From the NCBI GenBank assembly GCA_025353105.1, contig JANXRG010000009.1, positions 1-34,553 of the forward strand: a DNA stretch of 34,553 nt, in the 5' to 3' direction. Below the pieces are notes generated by a model. It saw only the letters and a program-made list of their open reading frames with translations, was not told the origin of the DNA and searched no databases. Source of the stretch: Verrucomicrobiota bacterium (GTDB taxonomy: Bacteria; Verrucomicrobiota; Verrucomicrobiia; Chthoniobacterales; SZAS-18). Shown here piece after piece: positions 21,854 through 30,722 of this stretch. The translations under genes were made by a program, and so were the position numbers. Position 1 is the first letter of the stretch; the number at the start of each line of letters is the position of its first letter.

Positions 21854-22159
21854 TCAGTTGACCGAATTGGTCGGCGGAGCGACGGGCGCCACCGGAGCGG
21901 GTGGGGCCGCGGGCGCGGCGGTGGGCGCGGGAACGAAGGGCTGCTTGTCCTTATTTTCCTGCACTTGAACCGCATTGGGATTCGCCGTTTCGAGCTCACG
22001 GTTGAAGTCATCTTTGGCTTTGCGGAACTCATTGACGGCCTGGCCCATGCCGCGAGCGAGCTCCGGCAGTTTCTTTGCCCCGAAGAGGATCAGGATCAGA
22101 AAGAACAGGATAATTATCTCAGGACCACCCGGCATATTGAGCGCGAGGAACGGATTCAT
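21854..22159 (-). CDS. tatA: Twin-arginine translocase TatA-type subunit
   Basis: The 101-aa product has a membrane helix (PEIIILFFLILILF, about residues 12-26), the hinge FGAKKLPELARGMGQAVNEFRKAKDDF with the F-G-x-x-K-L-P-E-L pattern, and an amphipathic helix, followed by a proline/alanine-rich tail (VPAPTAAPAAPPAPVAPVAPP). It would form the pore or membrane-thinning component for export of folded proteins. The ATG at 22159 is chosen over an upstream start at 22195. TatB and TatC are not in the window. TatA and TatB are hard to separate by sequence alone; the short tail favours TatA. Confidence 0.9.
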   Translation of the reverse strand: MNPFLALNMPGGPEIIILFFLILILFGAKKLPELARGMGQAVNEFRKAKDDFNRELETANPNAVQVQENKDKQPFVPAPTAAPAAPPAPVAPVAPPTNSVN

Positions 22160-22280
22160 AATCCTTGAAACTATCACCTGCGCTCCGGGTTGCAAAGAAC
22201 CTTACGCGGGCCCCCGATATCGAGTGCACCGATGTCAGAGGGTGCCAAATGCGATTTCTGGCCTGCCGCGGGGACGCATT

Positions 22281-22314
22281 AGGTGGAACTCGACCAGTGG
22301 GCGCGTTGGCAATG
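22281..22314 (-). repeat. Dispersed partial copy of the 256-bp repeat
   Basis: Read on the minus strand, this stretch matches a 34-base core of the tandem repeat at 4596-5162 (CATTGCCAACGCGCCC, about four mismatches, then GTTCCACCT). It lies in the intergenic gap between dapB and tatA, and nothing else is visible in that 190-base gap. It shows that the repeat is dispersed and at least partly decayed elsewhere. Confidence 0.75.
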
Positions 22315-22349
22315 CGTTGGGGCGCGCCCTGATGCGCGCCCCTGCCTCG

Positions 22350-23108
22350 TTACGAATCGCCTTCGCGCAGACCCAGCACATCCTCCATGTCGTAAATCCG
22401 CCCTGATTTCTGGCGAACCAGCCACGCGGCGGCGCGGAGAGCGCCCGCGGCAAACGTCTCCCGACTCGCCGCGCGATGCGTCAGTTCCACGCGCTCGCCC
22501 ATCCCCGCAAAAAGCACGGTGTGCTCCCCCACCACATCGCCACCGCGCACGGAATGCACGCCGATCTCATTCGCCTCGCGCGGACCCGCGTTGCCCACGC
22601 GGCCAGGCCGGAGATCGCGCTCAAGGCTCAACCGGCGGACGTCCGCGAGGATCTCCACCAGGCGGCGCGCCGTGCCGCTCGGCGCGTCCTTCTTCAGCCG
22701 GTGGTGCGTCTCGATCACTTCGAGATCGAAATCCGGACCGAGAATCTCCGTGGCTTTTCGCGTCAGCCAGAACAACGCGTTCACGCCGACGCTAAAATTT
22801 GCGGCGAGCAAAATCGGCACCGATTTCGCCGCCTGCGCGATGCGGCCCCGCCCTTCGTCATCGTGACCGGTCGTGCCCACGACCAGCGGTTTCCTGGCCG
22901 CGACGACGGCCTCGATCAGCGCGTCGGTCGTCTCCGGCAGGCTGAAGTCGATCACCGCGTCGCAATGCTCGAACGCGGCCGTCCAGTCATCCCCGCGCCC
23001 GGGCATCCCGATCAGGGCGAACGTCTCCGGATGGCGCCGCGCGCAGTCTTGCACGGCCTGGCCCATGCGGCCGGACGCGCCGACGAGTGAAACGCGGAGC
23101 GGTTCCAT
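22350..23108 (-). CDS. dapB: 4-hydroxy-tetrahydrodipicolinate reductase
   Basis: The 252-aa enzyme reduces the DapA product with NAD(P)H on the route to diaminopimelate and lysine. The Rossmann loop GASGRMG (10-16), the loop AANFSVGVN (102-110) and the catalytic set HHRLKKDAPSGTA (135-147, with His135/His136, Lys140 and the SGT substrate loop) are all present. GGDVVGEHTVLFAG is the expected C-terminal strand. Length is normal. It stands apart from other dap genes, between an orphan binding protein and tatA. Confidence 0.95.
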   Translation of the reverse strand: MEPLRVSLVGASGRMGQAVQDCARRHPETFALIGMPGRGDDWTAAFEHCDAVIDFSLPETTDALIEAVVAARKPLVVGTTGHDDEGRGRIAQAAKSVPILLAANFSVGVNALFWLTRKATEILGPDFDLEVIETHHRLKKDAPSGTARRLVEILADVRRLSLERDLRPGRVGNAGPREANEIGVHSVRGGDVVGEHTVLFAGMGERVELTHRAASRETFAAGALRAAAWLVRQKSGRIYDMEDVLGLREGDS

Positions 23109-23152
23109 GCTTCTTAACTGACAGGACGCCGCGCGTCCCGCAAGGCGGGACC

Positions 23153-23189
23153 AAAAACGAATCGCGGCGGCCGGTTGCCCGGTCGCCGC
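23153..23189 (-). terminator. Probable intrinsic terminator after the binding-protein gene
   Basis: Stem GCGGCGACCGG / CCGGCCGCCGC (one mismatch, plus-strand arms 23164-23174 and 23179-23189, 4-base loop) is followed on the minus strand by GATTCGTTTTT. The spacing to the T-run is 5-6 bases, a little long. It lies 20 bases past the stop of the binding-protein gene. Confidence 0.55.
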
Positions 23190-23209
23190 GTCGAATCGGG
23201 GCGCGACGA

Positions 23210-24220
23210 TTACTTGCCGGCGAAATCCTGCACCTCGGGGAACAGGAAATCCTTGGTGGATTCCGGTGCCTTCGGGATCCGCCCGGTCTTTGCCATGTGA
23301 ATCGACACGGGCAACACGCCGTTCAGATTGTTATCAAAGGTAATGCGCGGGTCGTTCATGATCATGATGGTCTCCTCGAGCTTCTCCTTCGGATTCAACT
23401 TCACGTAGAGCTCCGCGGCCGCCGTTTTGTCTTTGTTGATGAGGGCGGTCGCCTCGCGAAACGCCTTCACGACCGCACCAAACACCTTTGGATTATCCGT
23501 GCGAAATTTGCTCGTGCACCAGACGAGATTGAAGGTCACCGGTCCGCCGAACATCGTGTACGAATCCGTGATCGCATAGACACCCGGCGCCTTGGCCAGC
23601 TTGAACATGAACGGGGGGCTCGACCAATACGCGGTGATTTCGCTGCCGCCCGACATCAACGCGGCCGTGGAATCCGGATGGGAAAGACTGACCGTCGACG
23701 AATTCAGCTTGTCGAAGCCCTTGTCGCCAAAATCCTTCATCGCGAACATCTCGGTGAAGATGGCCTGGGTGGAAACCTTGACTGAGGTGACCGCGATCTT
23801 GTCCTTATCCGTGAAATCCTTGGCTGACTTAATGTTGGGATTCGTGGTGTAAAACACGTTCGGCATGTTGCCCAACGCACCAATCGAGCGCACCTCAAGC
23901 GGCGTGCCCTTGGTCTTCGACCACAGCGTTGTCAGCGCTGGGACACCGCCGGTGGCAAAGTCGAGGCTGCCGGAGAGCAACGCGTCGTTCATCGCCGCGG
24001 GGCCGGCCAACTGCACCGTGGTCGCCTTCACGTCGGGCAGACCGGCTTCCTTGCAATACTTCTCGATGAGCTTCTGCTCGATCATGACGTCGATCGCCAG
24101 ATAGTTCAGGCCAAACTGGCGCGACATGCGCACCTCATTTGTCTCCGCGCGCAGCGCGCTGCCAAAGCTACAGGCCGCGACGGCCGCCAAGACGGCCATC
24201 GATAGGATATTCTTCTTCAT
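23210..24220 (-). CDS. NitT/TauT-type ABC substrate-binding protein, orphan
   Basis: The 336-aa product is an NMT1/SsuA-like periplasmic binding protein. It starts with an export signal (KKNILSMAVLAAVAACSFGSALRA); the string VAAC could be a lipobox, or cleavage may be at ALRA-E. The core has the family's GLNYLAIDVMIEQKLIEKYCKEAG opening, LLSGSLDFATGGVPAL, and PNVFYTTNPNIKSAKDFTDKDKIAVTSVKVSTQ. The ligand is unknown; relatives bind nitrate, sulfonates, thiamine precursors or aromatic acids. No permease or ATPase gene lies nearby, so it either works with remote partners or has another role. Confidence 0.82.
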   Translation of the reverse strand: MKKNILSMAVLAAVAACSFGSALRAETNEVRMSRQFGLNYLAIDVMIEQKLIEKYCKEAGLPDVKATTVQLAGPAAMNDALLSGSLDFATGGVPALTTLWSKTKGTPLEVRSIGALGNMPNVFYTTNPNIKSAKDFTDKDKIAVTSVKVSTQAIFTEMFAMKDFGDKGFDKLNSSTVSLSHPDSTAALMSGGSEITAYWSSPPFMFKLAKAPGVYAITDSYTMFGGPVTFNLVWCTSKFRTDNPKVFGAVVKAFREATALINKDKTAAAELYVKLNPKEKLEETIMIMNDPRITFDNNLNGVLPVSIHMAKTGRIPKAPESTKDFLFPEVQDFAGK

Positions 24221-24329
24221 AATTTCAGGGGGTTTTCTGGGGTGAGAATGGGGAGGAGACTTTGACCCCGAAAATCGAAAACGTTCAACCATCATTCGCG
24301 TGGCTCCGGTGAATTCCTTCTCGTTCGAC

Positions 24330-25352
24330 CTAAACCAAGCGTGTCCGGCCCGAGCCCTTCTCGATCCGACCAATGCGCCGGGCCTTCGTGAGTCGCGCGA
24401 CCGCCGCGGCATCCTTCGCGGACACGACGAGCGCCATACCGATGCCCATGTTGAACACTTGATACATCTCCTCGCGTGGCACTGAACCCATCGTCTCGAG
24501 ATGCCGGAAGAGCGCCGGGACAGTCCATGACGTGGTGTCGATGACCGCGTCGCACCCGATCGGCAGAATGCGCGGAAGGTTGTCGACCAGCCCGCCGCCG
24601 GTGATGTGGGCTGCGCCCTTCAACACGTTTCGCGGCAGCGCGGACATGAGAGGCTGGTAGCTGCGATGCACGCGCATCAACTCGCGTCCGAGCGGCAGCT
24701 TCACGCCGGGCAGGCGCGCCTCGAGCGATAATTTTTTCTGCTCGATCAAAATCGCCCGCGCGAGCGAGTAGCCATTGGTGTGCAGGCCATCGGAAGCGAG
24801 TCCCAGAATCACATCCCCAGGCCGGATGCGGGACCCGTCGATCATCCGCGCGCGGGCCACGACGCCGACCACCGTGCCGGCGAGATCGTATTCTCCCGGC
24901 GCGTACATCCCCGGCATTTGCGCCGTCTCGCCGCCGATGAGCGCGCAGCCGGCCGCCGCGCACGCCCTCGCGAAACCCGCGATGAGTTGATGAAACACCC
25001 TCGGATCAAGTTTGCCCGCGCCGATGTAATCCAGAAAGAAAAGCGGCCTCGCACCGACAACAGCGATGTCGTTCACGCAGTGGTTTACGAGGTCCGCGCC
25101 GACCGTGCTATGCCGGTTCATCGCGAACGCGATTTTCAATTTGGTGCCGACGCCGTCGACGCTGCTCACGAGCACCGGGTCGCGCATCCCGGGAAAATGC
25201 GCGCGGTAGAGTCCACCGAAACCGCCCACTTTGCCGATTACGTTCGCGGTGTGCGTGGCGGCCAGCCGCGCCTGGAGTCCGCCCTTGAGACGGTTGCCCA
25301 GATCGACGTCGACGCCGGCGCGGGTGTAGGCTTTGGTTTTCCGCGAGGGCAT
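24330..25352 (-). CDS. purM: Phosphoribosylformylglycinamidine cyclo-ligase
   Basis: The 340-aa enzyme closes the imidazole ring in purine synthesis (FGAM plus ATP to AIR). Family signatures are VLVSSVDGVGTKLKIAF with the ATP-contact region, NDIAVVGARPLFFLDYIGAGKL, CALIGGETAQMPGMYAPGEYDLAG, and AHITGGGLVDNLPRILP. Length is normal. An upstream GTG at 25358 overlaps the TGA of the preceding gene (GTGA); the ATG at 25352 is the more conventional choice. Either way it is translationally linked to the secreted-protein gene and purF. Confidence 0.95.
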   Translation of the reverse strand: MPSRKTKAYTRAGVDVDLGNRLKGGLQARLAATHTANVIGKVGGFGGLYRAHFPGMRDPVLVSSVDGVGTKLKIAFAMNRHSTVGADLVNHCVNDIAVVGARPLFFLDYIGAGKLDPRVFHQLIAGFARACAAAGCALIGGETAQMPGMYAPGEYDLAGTVVGVVARARMIDGSRIRPGDVILGLASDGLHTNGYSLARAILIEQKKLSLEARLPGVKLPLGRELMRVHRSYQPLMSALPRNVLKGAAHITGGGLVDNLPRILPIGCDAVIDTTSWTVPALFRHLETMGSVPREEMYQVFNMGIGMALVVSAKDAAAVARLTKARRIGRIEKGSGRTRLV

Positions 25353-25354
25353 GA

Positions 25355-25858
25355 TCACTCGCGGTTCAGGGATTCAAATAACTTGGTCAGTCGGTCCTCA
25401 TGCCGTTTCACGAACGCGAGGTTTTCGCGGGGCACGTACGACGGCACCGCCGCATCCGGCTCGGCTTTCAGCAGGTCGGCATAAACCATCGCCATCATGA
25501 CGGAGTAACTATTGAGCACAAACTCGCGTGGTGACCCGCCGGCGGCCTGGAGGATCGCCATCATTTTTGGCTTTTCCTTTTCGATCGCTTCCACGAACCG
25601 ATCGATGCCTGCGGCCTTGGCCTCATCGTGGTCCAGTTCCTCTTTCAAGGCTTCGTCGGTCCGCGATTTGAGGTCCAGCTCGCGCAGCGCCGTCTCGAAG
25701 CGATCGAGCTTCGCCAGATCGAGGAGGTAAGTCGTCAAGGTCTTCGCGTCCGCCTCGGAAAAGAGCGGCTTCTCCGGCTCGATTTGCGCGAACGCCGCCC
25801 CGGCGGTGAGGCCGAGCAGCGCCGCCGCGAGAACAATCTGGAGCGAGGGGAACCGCAT
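25355..25858 (-). CDS. Secreted helical protein between purF and purM
   Basis: I do not recognise this 167-aa protein. It has a clear signal peptide (RFPSLQIVLAAALLGLTAGAAFA, cleaved before QIEPEKPLF). The mature part is almost entirely helical and highly charged: FSEADAKTLTTYLLDLAKLDRFETALRELD, then KEELDHDEAKAAGIDRFVEAIEKEKPKMMAIL, and a final SYVPRENLAFVKRHEDRLTKLFESLN. There are no cysteines. It starts 2 bases after the purF stop and ends in an overlap with the purM start region, so it is embedded in a purine operon despite being exported. The larger frame that continues upstream to 26155 is antiparallel shadow of purF. Confidence 0.72.
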   Translation of the reverse strand: MRFPSLQIVLAAALLGLTAGAAFAQIEPEKPLFSEADAKTLTTYLLDLAKLDRFETALRELDLKSRTDEALKEELDHDEAKAAGIDRFVEAIEKEKPKMMAILQAAGGSPREFVLNSYSVMMAMVYADLLKAEPDAAVPSYVPRENLAFVKRHEDRLTKLFESLNRE

Positions 25859-25860
25859 GC

Positions 25861-27312
25861 TCAGGCCAGCGCGAACAGGCTTGGTTGCGCGTCCGGATCC
25901 TGCGCAAGCGTGCCTTCCCGGTTTTGCCGGCGTTCCATGATGTGCTTGTCGAGCGCGGGATCGAACGGCGCCGGATACTGGCCGTTGAAACACGCGAGAC
26001 AAAATGAATTCTGCGGCAGGCCCGTCGCGCGGACCAAGGCGTCGAGATCGAGATACCCCAGACTGTCCGCGCCCAGGTACTCGGCGATCGCGTTCATCGG
26101 CATCTGATTGGCCAGCAGCTTCTCCGGATCCGGAAAATCGATCCCGTAATGGCACGCGAAACGATGCGGCGGACAGCTCACCCGCAGGTGGACCTCGGCC
26201 GCGCCTGCCTCGCGCAAATTCACCACCCGCGCCCGGGCCGTCGTGCCGCGCACGATCGAGTCATCCACCACGACCACGCGCTTCCCGCGCACGGCCTCCT
26301 TGATCAAATTCAATTTCACCCGCACGTGGAAGTCGCGGATCAATTGCGTCGGCTGCAGAAAGGTCCGGCCGATGTAGTGATTGCGCACAAAGGCGTGCCC
26401 CATCGGGATGCCCAACTCCTCCGCGAAACCCAGCGCCGCGTAATTACCGCTGTCCGGCACGGGGACCACCAGGTCGGCCTCGACCGGGTGCAGTCGCGCG
26501 AGTTCACGGCCCATTTCCACGCGCGCAAAGCTCACGTTCACGTCGTCAATCCGGCTGTCGGGCCGCGCGAAATACACGTACTCAAAAATGCAGAACGCTT
26601 TTTTCTCCGGCCGGAACGGCCATTCGGAACGCGGTCCGTTCTCGTCGATGATGAGCAATTCGCCCGGCGCGATGTCCCGCACAAACTCGGCGTGGATGAG
26701 GTCGAGCGCGCAGGTTTCGCTCGAAATGACCCACGCGCCCTCGAGCTTGCCGAGGCAGAGCGGGCGGAAGCCGAAGGGATCGCGCACGGCGATGACCTCG
26801 CGCTCGCTCATCATGACGAGGCTGAACGCGCCCTGGATGCGCCGGAGCGCGGAATGCAGGCCGTCGCCGGGCTGCGCGATCAGATGGAGAATGATTTCCG
26901 TGTCGGACGAGGTGCGGAAGATCGAGCCGCGGGCCTCGAGTTCCTCGCGCAGCGACGCCGCGTTCAGCAGGTTGCCGTTGTGGGCGATGGCGATCTGTCC
27001 CCGCTGGCAGTCGACGTACATGGGCTGCGCGTTGGCGAGGTTGCTCGACCCGGTGGTCGAATAGCGCACGTGGCCAATCGCGCGCTCTCCTTGCAGCGCG
27101 TCGATTTCCTTCTGGCTGAAGACCTGCCCGACGAGGCCCATGGCCTTGTGGGCCTTGAAGCGAGCGCCCGGCTCGGTGGCCGTGACGATGCCCGCGCTTT
27201 CCTGGCCGCGGTGCTGGAGGGCAAACAGGCCGTAATACGTCAGCGCGGCGGCGTTCGGGTGGCCATACACGGCGAACACACCGCATTCGTGGCTCGGAAA
27301 ATCAGGCAGCAT
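25861..27312 (-). CDS. purF: Amidophosphoribosyltransferase
   Basis: The 483-aa enzyme starts purine synthesis by moving glutamine's amide nitrogen to PRPP. The N-terminal nucleophile cysteine is in SHECGVFAVYGHPNAAALTYYGLFALQHRGQESAGI; Cys10 follows a 9-residue propeptide, as in the Bacillus-type enzyme. The phosphoribosyl domain has KRVVVVDDSIVRGTT, the PRPP loop. CPPHRFACHYGIDFP and SFCLACFNGQYP supply cysteines at the positions of the Fe-S ligands of the Bacillus-type enzyme (type I). The ATG at 27312 begins MLPDFPSHECG. It begins a tight set purF / secreted protein / purM. Confidence 0.96.
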   Translation of the reverse strand: MLPDFPSHECGVFAVYGHPNAAALTYYGLFALQHRGQESAGIVTATEPGARFKAHKAMGLVGQVFSQKEIDALQGERAIGHVRYSTTGSSNLANAQPMYVDCQRGQIAIAHNGNLLNAASLREELEARGSIFRTSSDTEIILHLIAQPGDGLHSALRRIQGAFSLVMMSEREVIAVRDPFGFRPLCLGKLEGAWVISSETCALDLIHAEFVRDIAPGELLIIDENGPRSEWPFRPEKKAFCIFEYVYFARPDSRIDDVNVSFARVEMGRELARLHPVEADLVVPVPDSGNYAALGFAEELGIPMGHAFVRNHYIGRTFLQPTQLIRDFHVRVKLNLIKEAVRGKRVVVVDDSIVRGTTARARVVNLREAGAAEVHLRVSCPPHRFACHYGIDFPDPEKLLANQMPMNAIAEYLGADSLGYLDLDALVRATGLPQNSFCLACFNGQYPAPFDPALDKHIMERRQNREGTLAQDPDAQPSLFALA

Positions 27313-27394
27313 TGGAGGCAGCTTAGAGTGCACCCCGCCGAATGACAAATGGCGTCCGCGTGCTTCGTCCGATCCCAGCCCGCCGAGGCGCCCG

Positions 27395-28645
27395 CTAGCG
27401 TTCGACATAGTCCAAATCCTTGCCGTAGGTTTCCTCCAGACCGACCAGCGAGACGAGGGCAATGGCGATGCAGACCACGCCGACGAGGAGGCCGCCGCCG
27501 AGCAAGCCCAGGCTGGTCCCCTTGGCCGTGGCGAAACTGATCGTGATGAGCGGCAGCGAGCCGCGCGCAAAATTCGGGACGGTCGTGGCGACGGTCGCGC
27601 GCAGATTCGTGCCAAATTGCTCCGCGCCAATCGTCACGAAGACCGCCCAGTAGCCCATCGTCACGCCGAGAAAGAAGATGATCGTGTAAAAACTGCGCGG
27701 ACTCGCCTCCATCGCCCGGAAATACACCGCCACGCAGCCCAACGCGGCGAGGAGAAACCCGGCCACGATTTTCCGGCGCGAACCAAACCACTGGCTGCCG
27801 GATCCGCTGAGAAAATCACCCACGGTAAGGCCCAGGTAGCACAGCATCACCGAGGATCCCGCGTCGATGTCGCCCGTGACTTTAAGCGCCCGGGCAAACT
27901 CGGGGCTGAAGGTCACGAGCACCCCCACGACGTACCAGGTGGGCAGACCGATCAGGATGCAGCAGAGATATTTGAGGAAACGACGCCGGTTCGTGAACAA
28001 GCTGAAAAAATCGCCGCGCGCGAGCCCGCCCGAGGGTCCCGTCTGAACCTTCCGGAACATGCCCGATTCCAGCACTCCGAAGCGCAGGAGCAGCAACGCA
28101 AAACCAAGCCCGCCACCGATGAAGTAGCACGTCCGCCAATGGAACCGCGCCGCGATGAGCGCGGCCACGACCGCCCCAAATACCCCGACGGTCGAGACGA
28201 TCATCGTGCCGTAACCGCGCGATTCCTTCGGCAGGACTTCCGCGACGAGCGTGATGCTGCCGCCGAGTTCACCGGCAAGGCCGACGCCGGCAATGAACCG
28301 CCAGACGGCGTACGCTTCGATCGACTGCACGAGGCCATTCGCGATGTTTGCAACGGAGTAAAGGCAGATGGAGCCGAAGAGGAGCACGACGCGTCCGCGG
28401 CGATCGCCCAGCACGCCCCAAAGGATGCCACCCAGCAGCATACCGAACATTTGCATGTTGATCAGGAACAGTCCCTTGTCCGTCAACTCGGCCCCCGCCA
28501 ACCCGAGTTCCTTGAGGCTCGCGACCCGCACGATGCTGAAAAGAATCAGATCGTAAATATCCACGAAGTAGCCCAACGCCCCGACGATCACCGCGGGCAC
28601 GAGCACGGAGCGAAGATGGGAGGAGGAAACTGGAACGGCGGACAT
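27395..28645 (-). CDS. MFS transporter, metabolite:H+ symporter type
   Basis: The 416-aa product has about twelve membrane helices. Signature regions are GALGYFVDIYDLILFSIV in helix 1, MQMFGMLLGGILWGVLGDRRGRVVLLFGS (the D-R-x-G-R motif between helices 2 and 3), and RFIAGVGLAGELGGSITLVAEVLPKESRGYG (the sugar/metabolite-transporter motif after helix 4). It fits the family with the FDxxD/YDL N-terminal pattern seen in organic acid and aromatic acid transporters. The substrate is unknown. ATG at 28645 is chosen over a GTG at 28663. It ends 82 bases before purF starts and faces the same way. Confidence 0.88.
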   Translation of the reverse strand: MSAVPVSSSHLRSVLVPAVIVGALGYFVDIYDLILFSIVRVASLKELGLAGAELTDKGLFLINMQMFGMLLGGILWGVLGDRRGRVVLLFGSICLYSVANIANGLVQSIEAYAVWRFIAGVGLAGELGGSITLVAEVLPKESRGYGTMIVSTVGVFGAVVAALIAARFHWRTCYFIGGGLGFALLLLRFGVLESGMFRKVQTGPSGGLARGDFFSLFTNRRRFLKYLCCILIGLPTWYVVGVLVTFSPEFARALKVTGDIDAGSSVMLCYLGLTVGDFLSGSGSQWFGSRRKIVAGFLLAALGCVAVYFRAMEASPRSFYTIIFFLGVTMGYWAVFVTIGAEQFGTNLRATVATTVPNFARGSLPLITISFATAKGTSLGLLGGGLLVGVVCIAIALVSLVGLEETYGKDLDYVER

Positions 28646-28829
28646 GCAAAGTGGTCGTGTCACCCGGAGTCACGCATCGGGGCGCGGGGGGCGACGGGGG
28701 AGACCGCGAGACTCATAGCGTGCAAACCCGGAGCATGCGAAACGAAAAACGGCGCTCCCGCCGCCACGGTGACCCGCCAACGGAGCAATTCTCGCATTGC
28801 GCCCCTTCCCAACCGGCGAAACGTCATTT

Positions 28830-30707
28830 ATGAGTCCGCGCGGTTCAGGTGCGGAGGTGCCCGCCCGGCCGGACTTTCTCATGCTGTCTGACGCATCCGA
28901 CCTCCGTTCCGACGTTGCCATTCGCCCGGACGCGCTTGAGCCGCCGGGCCCATCCGCCGCGGCCTCGCACTGGCACGCCGTCGTCATCGCGCTGGTGGCG
29001 TTCCTCGCGTTCGCGAATTCCCTCGGGAATTATTTCCTCCTGGATGATTTCTGGAATCTCGACTGGTCATCGAAGTTGAAGTGGTCCGAGGTCTTTCAGC
29101 CGTTTCGCTTTGGCGGGCAGCAGGAGTTCGGGCCGTATTGGTTCAATGCGAGCCGCATCAACACACACTCCGGCGAGGCCTATTTCAGGCCGCTTGTCTC
29201 CGTCGTGTACAAGGGCGTGGGCGCTATTTTTGGACTCGATGCCCGGGCATATCATTTCAGCAGCGTTGCACTTCACGTCCTGACCTCATTGATCGTGCTG
29301 TGGCTGGCGCGCATGTTTTTTCGGCGACGGGAACCGGCCTTCATCGTGGCGCTGGCCTTCGCGGTTCACCCGGCCCACGCCGAACCCGTCCAATGGCTGG
29401 CCGCGAACACTCATTTGATCGTCGGGCCGTTTTATCTGCTGGCCATCGGATTCTTTCTGCGCTCGCGCGATGGGGCGGGCCGCCCGTGGCATTTCGCGGC
29501 AGCGGTGGCCAGCGCTGTGGCGGCCCTCTGCAGTCATGAACTGGCGGTGACCCTGCCCGCCGTCCTGCTCCTCGCCGATTGGTGGAGTACGCAGTCCACC
29601 GCGCCGGTCCCGGGCCAGTTCCGCCGGATGGCGTGGCGCGTTCTGCCGTTCGCGGGGATCACCGCCGGGTATCTCACGTGGCATTTCGACGTGCTGCGGG
29701 CCATGCACACCGAGATGGCCGGCAGCACCTATCTCCACGACGTTTCGAATCCCCTCGAGTTCGCGCGAACCGCGCTCTTTCAACTCACCTACGGTTTGTC
29801 GCACCTCTTTCTGCCCTTTCCATTTGCGCCGATCGACGCCCAAGATGTTGCCCCTTGGATCGGAAAAAATCCGCTCGCCGCGGTCTGTGCCGCGCTCCTT
29901 GCCCTGCTCGCCTGGATGTGGATCAAGATGGGCGGACGCGACAGCCGGATGCTGCTGGCCGCCGCGCTCTTCCTGATTCCGTTCGCGCCTTCGTTGCTGG
30001 TGACGCCGGCCGAACGCCAGCTCTACGTGCCGTCCGTGGGCTTCTGCCTGCTGCTGGGACTGCTTTACGAGCGACAGACGGCCGACGGACGCAGCCTCCG
30101 CCTCCCCGTCATCGTGCTCGCGACGCTCGCCATCATTCTCACCTGGTCGTATAACGTCATGTGGTCATTTCCGTCGAACATCGCGCGCGCGCAGATCGAG
30201 GAACTACGCCGCCAGATGCCCCCGCCCGAGCCGGACAGCTCCGTTTATTTGCTGAACCTTTGGGGGCCGTCCTTCTATATGGAAAGGATGGTGGCAACGC
30301 TCTCCGGCGACCGCAACCTCGATCTGCAGGTGCTGACGATTCATCCCAAGCTGCTGCCCGTCGGCGAGTATCGCGTGAACAATCCACTGTTGCAGCGCTT
30401 TTTCGCGGCCCTCCTACCCGGTGCGACCGGCGAAGCGCCCGTTGAAATGCGATGGGAATCGCCGGACGTCTTGCGCGTCCAGATTCACAACGGCCGCTTC
30501 ATGCGCAGTCTCATCGAACAGACTTACCCCGCGGCGGCATCCGTCCAAGTCACGGGCGCCCGGGTTGAACTGGATCACTTTACCGCTGAGGTCGTGGCCG
30601 CCGACAGCGATGGCGTCGAAACGTTGCGGTTCCATTTTCAACCGGGACGCAAGCGGACCGTCTTTGATCTCCAGGGCGGTACGGTGCGGCCCGTCCCGGT
30701 CGATTGA
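28830..30707 (+). CDS. Polytopic membrane protein, GT-C glycosyltransferase-like
   Basis: The 625-aa product has a hydrophilic start of about 45 residues, then roughly ten to twelve membrane helices through about residue 460, and a soluble C-terminal domain of about 165 residues. The first loop begins LGNYFLLDDFWNLDW, an acidic pair after the first helix as in GT-C enzymes such as TMTC/PMT or ArnT. FAVHPAHAEPVQWLAANTHLIVG and FLIPFAPSLLVTPAERQLYVPSVGFCLLLG are strongly reminiscent of the TMTC-type conserved HP and R-x-L-Y-x-P-S motifs. It probably transfers a sugar from a lipid-linked donor to a periplasmic target. The ATG at 28830 is chosen over a TTG at 28797. No obvious partner genes. Confidence 0.7.
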   Translation: MSPRGSGAEVPARPDFLMLSDASDLRSDVAIRPDALEPPGPSAAASHWHAVVIALVAFLAFANSLGNYFLLDDFWNLDWSSKLKWSEVFQPFRFGGQQEFGPYWFNASRINTHSGEAYFRPLVSVVYKGVGAIFGLDARAYHFSSVALHVLTSLIVLWLARMFFRRREPAFIVALAFAVHPAHAEPVQWLAANTHLIVGPFYLLAIGFFLRSRDGAGRPWHFAAAVASAVAALCSHELAVTLPAVLLLADWWSTQSTAPVPGQFRRMAWRVLPFAGITAGYLTWHFDVLRAMHTEMAGSTYLHDVSNPLEFARTALFQLTYGLSHLFLPFPFAPIDAQDVAPWIGKNPLAAVCAALLALLAWMWIKMGGRDSRMLLAAALFLIPFAPSLLVTPAERQLYVPSVGFCLLLGLLYERQTADGRSLRLPVIVLATLAIILTWSYNVMWSFPSNIARAQIEELRRQMPPPEPDSSVYLLNLWGPSFYMERMVATLSGDRNLDLQVLTIHPKLLPVGEYRVNNPLLQRFFAALLPGATGEAPVEMRWESPDVLRVQIHNGRFMRSLIEQTYPAAASVQVTGARVELDHFTAEVVAADSDGVETLRFHFQPGRKRTVFDLQGGTVRPVPVD

Positions 30708-30722
30708 CGCGCGCGTCCTGCG

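Noticed and set aside
23131-23152. GTCCCGC-AAG-GCGGGAC hairpin as a second terminator.
   Set aside because: It is followed by an A-run on the plus strand, where no gene reads into it; on the minus strand the T-run comes before, not after, the stem.
26149-27345. Long plus-strand frame of 398 codons opposite purF.
   Set aside because: It is antisense to a well-supported enzyme gene in high-GC DNA, with histidine/arginine-rich low-complexity content and no recognisable motif.
27617-28891. Plus-strand frame of 424 codons opposite the MFS transporter.
   Set aside because: Shadow frame of the transporter; the charged, repetitive composition is typical of antisense to membrane helices.
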